A DNA stretch of 12,179 nucleotides, taken from positions 1 to 12,179 of the forward strand of contig CABRZK010000047.1 in the NCBI GenBank assembly GCA_902475415.1. The letters run 5' to 3'. The notes beneath the pieces were generated by a model, which was given only the letters and a program-made list of their open reading frames with translations, made no database searches and was not told the origin of the DNA. The DNA comes from an uncultured Eubacterium sp. Lineage in GTDB: Bacteria; Bacillota; Clostridia; Lachnospirales; Lachnospiraceae. Below are positions 7,503-12,179 of the stretch, in pieces. Position 1 is the stretch's first letter. The number at the start of each line of letters is the position of its first letter. The position numbers and the translations under genes are program-made.

Positions 7503-7523
7503 TAAGCAAAAGTAGCTTATGAT
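7499..7523. promoter_or_regulatory. Perfect 9-bp inverted repeat, candidate operator or leader hairpin
   Basis: ATCATAAGC (7499-7507) and GCTTATGAT (7515-7523) are perfect reverse complements separated by 7 bases. No T-run follows on either strand, so it is not an intrinsic terminator. It overlaps the extended -10 at 7494-7502 and would be within the 5' leader of any transcript starting at the upstream box (7574-7582). It could be an operator for a dimeric repressor or an mRNA hairpin. Confidence 0.45.
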
Positions 7524-7573
7524 CAACATTCGCCGTTCGTCAATCATGCGAGCACGTTGACTCACTTTCGCTC

Positions 7574-7582
7574 ATTATACCA
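7574..7582 (-). promoter_or_regulatory. Extended -10 box upstream of the cdaA operon (second promoter)
   Basis: On the minus strand TGGTATAAT is an exact match to the extended -10 consensus. It lies just after the comF stop (7608) and about 110 bases before the first operon gene. The -35 region at 17 bp (TTTTCT, 7597-7602) is poor. Transcription from here would give a leader of about 105 bases that includes the inverted repeat at 7499-7523 and a GC-richer segment (7524-7570) with short internal inverted repeats, for example GTCAA and TTGAC. I see no terminator between comF and this box. Confidence 0.5.
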
Positions 7583-7607
7583 TAATTTCCTATGCAAGAA
7601 AAGTTTT

Positions 7608-8303
7608 TTATCCCCCGATTGCAATTGCTGCTGCATATACCTGACAGCCTGTTGCTCTCTGCAGACAATCAGCTGCCGCATCCAGTGTACTGCCTGTTGT
7701 ATAGATATCATCGATCAGCAAAATACATTCTCTTTGCTCCACTCTCTTTCTAACTTCAAAAGCCCGGCTCAGATTCTGTCTGCGCTGCTGATCATTTAAT
7801 TTTTTCTGTGGTTTCGTATTGCGTATTCGGTAAAGGATTCTGGTATCCACAGGCAGCTGCAGTTCTTTACCAATTGCCCGGGCAATGTATTCTGCCTGAT
7901 TATAACCGCGCCTCCGCTTACGGGCCGGATGCAGTGGCACAGGTACAATCCTTGTAATTCCAATGTATTTTATCCACGATCCGAGAGCTTTTGCCATTTC
8001 TCTTCCGTATGTAACAGCGTATTCCCGACGATTTCCATATTTCATCTGATACAGGGACAACTTTACCGGTCCCCGGTACGACACCAATGCCCGGTTTCTG
8101 ACAAATACATGTCTCTTTGTTCTGCAGTCCCGGCAATATTCTCCCTGTGAATTTTCTAATGGTTTTCCACATTTCATACAGTAATTTTTTTCAATAAACT
8201 GTATTTTTCTCCTGCATTCTGTGCAAATCCCCTGTGCGCTGATCTGGTCACATACAGGGCATCTTGGCGGATACAGATAATCCAGCCACTTTGAAATATT
8301 CAA
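7608..8303 (-). CDS. comF: ComF family protein (zinc-ribbon phosphoribosyltransferase-like)
   Basis: A 231-residue ComF homologue. ComF proteins are needed for DNA uptake in naturally competent bacteria, probably through single-strand DNA handling in the cytoplasm. They are also widespread in species with no known competence. Four Cys pairs in the N-terminus (15/18, 27/30, 42/45 and 57/60) form the zinc-binding region. VPVPLHPARKRRRGYNQ (120-136) and the PRPP loop LLIDDIYTTGST (195-206) mark the phosphoribosyltransferase-like domain. The start is TTG at 8301-8303: an in-frame TAG lies immediately upstream, and the first ATG downstream is inside the zinc region. GGAGG (8315-8319) sits 11 bases upstream, within the end of recD2. 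Only 3 bases separate it from the recD2 stop, so the two are translated from one message. Confidence 0.92.
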   Translation of the reverse strand: MNISKWLDYLYPPRCPVCDQISAQGICTECRRKIQFIEKNYCMKCGKPLENSQGEYCRDCRTKRHVFVRNRALVSYRGPVKLSLYQMKYGNRREYAVTYGREMAKALGSWIKYIGITRIVPVPLHPARKRRRGYNQAEYIARAIGKELQLPVDTRILYRIRNTKPQKKLNDQQRRQNLSRAFEVRKRVEQRECILLIDDIYTTGSTLDAAADCLQRATGCQVYAAAIAIGG

Positions 8304-8306
8304 CTA

Positions 8307-10511
8307 TTATAATTCCTCCAATCGGTCTCTGAGACCACTATAACGTTTCTGCTCATTTACATTTGCTTCCATATTGTAAAATGCATTCTCATCCCCTACC
8401 AGCGTCACACATTGTCTGGCTCTGGTAACTGCCGTATACAGCAGGTTTCGATTCATCAGCATACGCGGCCCACTCAGAAGTGGAATAATCACGGCCGGAT
8501 ATTCACTTCCCTGCGATTTGTGTATTGTGATCGCATAGGCCAGTTCCAGCTGATCCAGTTCTTTAAAAGGATACTCCACCATACGCCCTTCTTCATATTC
8601 AATTGTCAGTGTTTCCGAAAAAGCGTTAATCTCCCGGATAATCCCCATATCTCCATTAAAAACACCCAGTCCTTTTTCAATCGGTATATTATATCTGCTT
8701 CGGATTTCCCATTCCGCCTGATAATTGTTTTTGATCTGCATGACCTTATCTCCCTCACGGAAAATCATCTGGCCATGCTCCCGTTCCGCTTTTTTTGCAT
8801 CCGGCGGATTCAGATACTGCTGTAAAATCGTATTCAGCCGTTCCACTCCAAGCAGCCCCTTGCGCATCGGTGTCAGGACCTGAATATCAGCCGGCGATGC
8901 ATTGACATATTTTGGAAGTTTCTGCTGAATCAGCTGAATGCAGATACTGATGATCACATTTGCATCATAACGTTTCAGGAAAAAGAAATCCCTGCTTTTA
9001 TTATCCAGCACAACTTCCTCTCCACGGTTGATCTTATGCGCATTCACGATAATGTCACTTTCTGATGCCTGTCGGAAAATCCGGTTCAGACGTACAACAT
9101 TGCATGCATGAGAATCAATAATATCTTTCAACACACATCCTGGCCCCACACTTGGCAGCTGGTTGACATCACCAACCAGAATCAGACGCGTACCTGCTAC
9201 CACGGCTTTCAGAAGATTATGCATCAGACTGATATCTACCATAGACATCTCATCTATAATAATGACATCCGTCTCAAGCGGATTCTGTTCGTTTCGCTCG
9301 AAACCCGCCCGTTCTTCCATTCCACCGGAAAGTTCCAGCATACGGTGAATCGTTTTTGCTTCATATCCTGTCGTCTCACTCATACGCTTGGCTGCACGTC
9401 CGGTCGGAGCCGCCAGACAGATATCCATGCCTTCCGATTCAAAATATCGGATAATCGTATTGATCGTTGTCGTCTTGCCGGTACCAGGTCCTCCGGTAAT
9501 GACCAGCAGACCACTTCTGACCGCTTCTTTGACTGCGATCCGCTGCATTTCATCCAGTTCCAGATCTGACAGTGCTTCTATTTTTCGGATTCGCTGCTCC
9601 ACTACCGTTTCTGAAAAATCATATTTGACATTCAGTTCCCGCAGCATAACAGCCACATTTAATTCCATATAATAAAAGGTAGATGCATAAATTTGAACCT
9701 GGTCTTCCGATTGTTTCAGCACAAGTTTCCGGTCAATTGCCATATCCATATAGTGTTTTTCCACTGCAGATGCATCCACGCCCAAAAGTTCGCAGGATCT
9801 TCGTGTCAAAATATCTTCCGGCAGATAAGTATGCCCTTCCAGCGAAGCCTGCTGCAGCACATACAGGATGCCACTTCGAATACGAAAATCAGAATCCATA
9901 TGAATTCCGACACGATGAGCAATCTCATCTGCAATCTTGAAACCGACACCAGTGACATCCTCTGCCAGTTTGTATGGATTTTCCTGAATGATCCGATACA
10001 TATCCAACTGATACGTCTGATAGATTTTTACTGCCAGCGTAAGTGAAATTCCATATTGCTGCAAAAAAAGCATTGCCTGTCGCAGTTCCCTTTTTTCCTC
10101 TGTCTGCTGTGCAATTTCCTGGGCTTTCCGTTCACTGATTCCCTTAATTTCCACCAGACGTTCCGGCTCTTCCTCGATAATCCGAAAAGTATCTTCTTTA
10201 AATCTGCGTACAATACGTGCAGCCAGGGCTGCCCCGACACCTTTGATTGCTCCGGAGCCCAGATATCGTTCAATAGAAGCTGCATCTTCCGGAGCTTTGA
10301 TTCGATAACTGCTCACTTTAAACTGTGGACCATAGGAAGGATGCACGGTATATTCTCCGGTTACTTCCATACATTCTCCTTCACTGATGATCTGAAACAC
10401 CCCCACACAGGTGACTTCATCCTCATCCTGGGAAACCAGATTCAAAACCGTGTAACCATTCTCTTCGTTTCGATATACAATATGCTCCACAAACCCGGTA
10501 ATTGTCTCCAT
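8307..10511 (-). CDS. recD2: ATP-dependent RecD2-type DNA helicase
   Basis: A 734-residue SF1B helicase that unwinds DNA 5' to 3'. RecD2 acts outside a RecBCD complex in species lacking RecBC and is linked to replication-fork and repair processes. An OB-like N-terminal domain (about 1-75) is followed by helix-hairpin-helix repeats (about 80-200, including SGAIKGVG, KGISERKA and VTGVGFKIAD), then the helicase core. Walker A GGPGTGKTT is at 340-348, Walker B IIIDEMSM at 417-424, QLPSVGPG at 451-458, LTPMRKG at 546-552, IHKSQGSEYP at 663-672 and LYTAVTRAR at 691-699. All motifs look intact. The ATG at 10509-10511 has a strong AAAGGAG just upstream. That site directly follows the mreB terminator with no room for a separate promoter, so expression probably depends on read-through or on a promoter inside mreB. 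Confidence 0.96.
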   Translation of the reverse strand: METITGFVEHIVYRNEENGYTVLNLVSQDEDEVTCVGVFQIISEGECMEVTGEYTVHPSYGPQFKVSSYRIKAPEDAASIERYLGSGAIKGVGAALAARIVRRFKEDTFRIIEEEPERLVEIKGISERKAQEIAQQTEEKRELRQAMLFLQQYGISLTLAVKIYQTYQLDMYRIIQENPYKLAEDVTGVGFKIADEIAHRVGIHMDSDFRIRSGILYVLQQASLEGHTYLPEDILTRRSCELLGVDASAVEKHYMDMAIDRKLVLKQSEDQVQIYASTFYYMELNVAVMLRELNVKYDFSETVVEQRIRKIEALSDLELDEMQRIAVKEAVRSGLLVITGGPGTGKTTTINTIIRYFESEGMDICLAAPTGRAAKRMSETTGYEAKTIHRMLELSGGMEERAGFERNEQNPLETDVIIIDEMSMVDISLMHNLLKAVVAGTRLILVGDVNQLPSVGPGCVLKDIIDSHACNVVRLNRIFRQASESDIIVNAHKINRGEEVVLDNKSRDFFFLKRYDANVIISICIQLIQQKLPKYVNASPADIQVLTPMRKGLLGVERLNTILQQYLNPPDAKKAEREHGQMIFREGDKVMQIKNNYQAEWEIRSRYNIPIEKGLGVFNGDMGIIREINAFSETLTIEYEEGRMVEYPFKELDQLELAYAITIHKSQGSEYPAVIIPLLSGPRMLMNRNLLYTAVTRARQCVTLVGDENAFYNMEANVNEQKRYSGLRDRLEEL

Positions 10512-10524
10512 AGTTCTCCTTTGT

Positions 10525-10555
10525 ATAAAAAGAGACAGCCCTGTTGACTGTCTCT
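10525..10555 (-). terminator. Intrinsic terminator after mreB/mbl
   Basis: On the minus strand AGAGACAG (10548-10555) pairs perfectly with CTGTCTCT (10531-10538) across a 9-base loop, and the stem runs straight into TTTTTATA. It lies between the mreB stop (10563) and the recD2 start (10511). The T-run ends only about 14 bases before the recD2 ATG. It therefore probably limits rather than abolishes expression of recD2 and comF. Confidence 0.85.
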
Positions 10556-10562
10556 CTCATTC

Positions 10563-11558
10563 TTACTGCTCGTCTCTTTTTCCGGAAAGAAATTCTACAT
10601 ATTTTCCGGTTCCAATTGCAACACAGGTCATTGGATCTTCTGCTGTCATCGTATTGATTCCAGTATGTGACTCAATCAGTTCCTCCAGTCCGCGAAGAAG
10701 TGCTCCGCCTCCGGTAAGAACGATTCCACGATCAGCCACATCAGCAGCTAACTCTGGTGGTGTCTTCTCCAGCACACTGTGTACAGCGTCAACAATCTGC
10801 ATGGTTGCTTCACGTAAAGCTTCTTCTGTCTCCTCAGAAGAAACAGTAACTGTCTTCGGAAGACCAGTTACCAGGTTACGTCCTCTGACATCTAATGTCA
10901 TCGGTTCCGGTAATGGATAGCATGTTCCAATCTTGATCTTAATATCTTCTGCGGTACGCTCACCAATCAGAAGATTATGTTTCTTTCTCATATAACGCAC
11001 AAGTGCCTCATCAAAATCATCTCCAGCGATCTTGATGGATGTACTTACTACGGTACCTCCCAGGGAGATTACCGCAATATCAGCAGTTCCGCCACCGATA
11101 TCAACGATCATGTTGCCACATGGTCTTGAAATATCAATGCCTGCTCCGATTGCTGCTGCGATCGGCTCTTCAATAATCTTTACATCTCTTGCTCCTGCCT
11201 GGAATGTAGCATCTTCTACGGCTTTCTTCTCAACCTCTGTAACACCACTTGGTACACAGACACTGATCAGCGGCTTACGGAAGCTCTTTTTGCCAACTGC
11301 CTTCTGGATGAAGTATTTCATCATTTTCTCAGTAACTGTATAATCAGAAATAACACCCTGACGCAGTGGTCTGACTGCTACGATGTTTCCCGGAGTTCTT
11401 CCGAGCATCAGTCTTGCTTCCTCACCAATTGCTTTTATTTTATTTGTATCACGGTCAAATGCTACTACGGATGGCTCTTTCAGTACAACGCCTTTGCCTT
11501 TGACGTAAACAAGAATACTTGCTGTTCCTAAATCAATTCCAATATCAGTTGAAATCAT
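10563..11558 (-). CDS. mreB: Rod shape-determining protein, MreB/Mbl family actin homologue
   Basis: A 331-residue bacterial actin that forms membrane-associated filaments guiding lateral peptidoglycan synthesis by the Rod complex. The ATPase motifs are intact: phosphate 1 DIGIDLGTAS (5-14), phosphate 2 VDIGGGTADI (152-161) and the adenosine motif LTGGGALLRG (281-290). The family run GEEARLMLGRTPGNIVAVRPL (45-65, key residues GRTPGNI) is well kept. The start is set by AAAGGAG (11567-11573) 8 bases before the ATG. The gene stands alone between its own promoter and terminator, with no mreC or mreD next to it. That is the habit of the paralogues Mbl and MreBH more than of mreB itself, so mbl would be an equally good name. 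Confidence 0.93.
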   Translation of the reverse strand: MISTDIGIDLGTASILVYVKGKGVVLKEPSVVAFDRDTNKIKAIGEEARLMLGRTPGNIVAVRPLRQGVISDYTVTEKMMKYFIQKAVGKKSFRKPLISVCVPSGVTEVEKKAVEDATFQAGARDVKIIEEPIAAAIGAGIDISRPCGNMIVDIGGGTADIAVISLGGTVVSTSIKIAGDDFDEALVRYMRKKHNLLIGERTAEDIKIKIGTCYPLPEPMTLDVRGRNLVTGLPKTVTVSSEETEEALREATMQIVDAVHSVLEKTPPELAADVADRGIVLTGGGALLRGLEELIESHTGINTMTAEDPMTCVAIGTGKYVEFLSGKRDEQ

Positions 11559-11661
11559 TTCATTTTCTCCTTTCCCTTTTCATGATCATTTCTCATCTGT
11601 CTATATTAAAGTCTATTTGGTCTAACTATGTTCCAAAATATCAACTTGCATACGTGTTCTT

Positions 11662-11689
11662 ATTATATACAAATAATTGCATTTTTCAA
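11662..11689 (-). promoter_or_regulatory. Sigma-A-type promoter for mreB/mbl
   Basis: On the minus strand TTGAAA (11684-11689) and a perfect TATAAT (11662-11667) are separated by 16 bp. Transcription should start near 11655, giving a leader of just under 100 bases before the ATG at 11558. This is the best canonical promoter in the window. Confidence 0.7.
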
Positions 11690-11832
11690 AGACTTTTTTT
11701 CCTTTTCAGAAAAATCAACGATGATTTAACCATTTCTTAATATTTTTTTAGGAAAAGTAATTCTTTTTTTCCACAATGTTTGTATTTTTATCACAGAATG
11801 GACACATTCTCTTTTTATACTAACATTTGTAA

Positions 11833-11952
11833 TCGATTATAAAAGGCTTACGCTTTTTATAATAAATTTTTCATAACTCAAGCTTCCCGGATCCCCCAAG
11901 TCCGGGAAGTACTCCCCGAAAATTCAGACACCGCAGTTGCGGTGCCTTTTTT
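11833..11952 (+). ncRNA. Candidate small RNA with C-rich single-stranded motifs
   Basis: Three hairpins in a row on the plus strand end in a textbook intrinsic terminator but follow no plus-strand gene. Hairpin 1 (11836-11863) is an AT-rich 12-bp stem with loop TTAC. Hairpin 2 has a perfect 9-bp stem, CTTCCCGGA (11883-11891) with TCCGGGAAG (11901-11909), and the loop TCCCCCAAG. A linker with CTCCCCG precedes the terminator. The C-rich loop and linker could pair with Shine-Dalgarno sequences, as C-rich loops of staphylococcal Rsa RNAs do. A weak promoter is possible at TGGACA (11799-11804) and TAACAT (11821-11826), 16 bp apart. The 5' end is therefore a guess. I cannot match it to a known RNA family. 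Confidence 0.35.
11927..11952 (+). terminator. Plus-strand intrinsic terminator
   Basis: CACCGC (11929-11934) pairs with GCGGTG (11939-11944) around the loop AGTT. An outer G-C pair closes the stem across one mismatch, and six T residues (11947-11952) follow directly. On the opposite strand no T-run follows the stem, so it works mainly for rightward transcription. That is odd in a region where all genes run leftward. Confidence 0.75.
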
Positions 11953-12049
11953 ATCGATATACATCACACATTTTTATCAGAAAGAGTAACCGCAGTGCGC
12001 TCTTTCTGATATATTTTGCAGAATTTTTTCAGCCATGCTCTCCCATTTC

Positions 12050-12179
12050 TTATCTCAGATATTTCTTTACATATTTTCCGGTATAGGAAACCGGATTCTC
12101 TGCCACCTGCTCCGGTGTGCCTTCTGCGATCACAGTTCCACCACCGTCGCCGCCTTCCGGTCCCATATCAATGATATAA
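12050..12179 (-). CDS. uvrA: UvrABC excision nuclease subunit A, C-terminal end only
   Basis: The last 42 residues of UvrA, the ATPase that loads UvrB at bulky DNA lesions in nucleotide excision repair. The segment reads YIIDMGPEGGDGGG, then TVIAEGTPEQVAENP, then SYTGKYVKKYLR and a TAA stop. The IDMGPEGGDGGG run belongs to the second ABC-type ATPase domain and is followed by the typical UvrA tail, in which SYTGKYL-like residues precede the end. The rest of the gene, including the zinc-binding and signature motifs, lies beyond the right edge. A 490-base non-coding gap with its own promoter separates it from mreB, so the two are probably separate transcription units. Confidence 0.93.
   Translation of the reverse strand, partial: YIIDMGPEGGDGGGTVIAEGTPEQVAENPVSYTGKYVKKYLR

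Larger units (their letters stand above)
11690..12049. other. Gene-free region between uvrA and mreB
   Basis: No convincing protein gene lies here on either strand. The mreB-proximal part (11690-11830) is very AT-rich, with a small inverted repeat AGAATG-GACA-CATTCT (11795-11810). Beyond it are three strong hairpins (11836-11863, 11883-11909 and 11927-11952), described with the candidate RNA. A fourth is a 12-bp stem with arms at 11975-11986 and 12000-12011 and a 13-base loop. The fourth hairpin is followed by TATTTT on the plus strand and by AAAAAT on the minus strand. It could end transcripts from the left or protect the uvrA mRNA 3' end. I see no textbook minus-strand terminator directly after uvrA. 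Confidence 0.6.

Noticed and set aside
7462..7509. Earlier in-frame ATGs for the 137-residue membrane protein
   Set aside because: They lack a ribosome binding site and lie at or upstream of the likely transcription start from the extended -10 box; AAGGTG supports the ATG at 7459-7461.
7462..7607. c-di-AMP (ydaO-type) riboswitch upstream of the cdaA operon
   Set aside because: The leader is too short for that class and shows neither its pseudosymmetric layout nor a following terminator.
11767..11775. DnaA-box-like TTTTCCACA, hinting at an origin
   Set aside because: A single one-mismatch copy with no cluster of boxes and no dnaA or dnaN nearby; expected by chance in AT-rich DNA.
11795..11815. 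AGAATG-GACA-CATTCT stem followed by CTTTTT as a plus-strand terminator
   Set aside because: The stem is only 6 bp and AT-rich, and no upstream plus-strand gene needs it; it also overlaps a possible -35 for the candidate RNA.
11977..12036. 19-codon frame downstream of uvrA on the minus strand (begins MAEKILQNIS), possible leader peptide
   Set aside because: GGGAG lies only 3 bases before the ATG, which is too close, and the end of the frame is just one arm of the 12-bp hairpin. Not enough to call a gene.

Overview
The window looks like chromosomal DNA of a low-to-moderate GC Gram-positive anaerobe, most likely a Lachnospiraceae-type Clostridium relative. This is a judgement from protein character and gene order (CdaA-CdaR-GlmM, the YbbR repeat protein, RecD2 followed by ComF, an MreB/Mbl homologue and UvrA), not from a search. 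Every convincing protein gene is on the minus strand, so transcription runs from high to low coordinates. I saw no transposase, integrase, CRISPR array or tRNA.

Right to left. The last 42 residues of UvrA end at 12050. A gene-free stretch of about 490 bases (11559-12049) follows. It holds a sigma-A-type promoter for the MreB/Mbl gene, and three hairpins that read best as a small plus-strand RNA ending in a classic intrinsic terminator at 11927-11952. mreB/mbl (10563-11558) ends in a strong intrinsic terminator placed almost on top of the ribosome binding site of recD2 (8307-10511). recD2 runs directly into comF (7608-8303), which starts with TTG.

After a short regulatory region (7462-7607) with two extended -10 boxes and a perfect 9-bp inverted repeat comes a tightly packed operon of eight genes: two unrecognised membrane proteins, the diadenylate cyclase cdaA, its regulator cdaR, an HPr-family phosphocarrier, cysD, a bifunctional cysN-cysC fusion, and glmM, which runs off the left edge.

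The main point of interest is this operon. CdaA, CdaR and GlmM are a known functional trio: c-di-AMP synthesis, its membrane-anchored regulator, and the amino-sugar phosphate mutase that inhibits the cyclase. In the usual Firmicute arrangement the three genes are contiguous. Here an HPr protein and a complete sulfate-activation module (ATP sulfurylase CysD/CysN plus APS kinase CysC) sit between cdaR and glmM, and two membrane proteins of unknown function sit at the head. The arrangement suggests co-expression of cell-wall precursor supply, c-di-AMP signalling and sulfate activation. Any functional link is inference.
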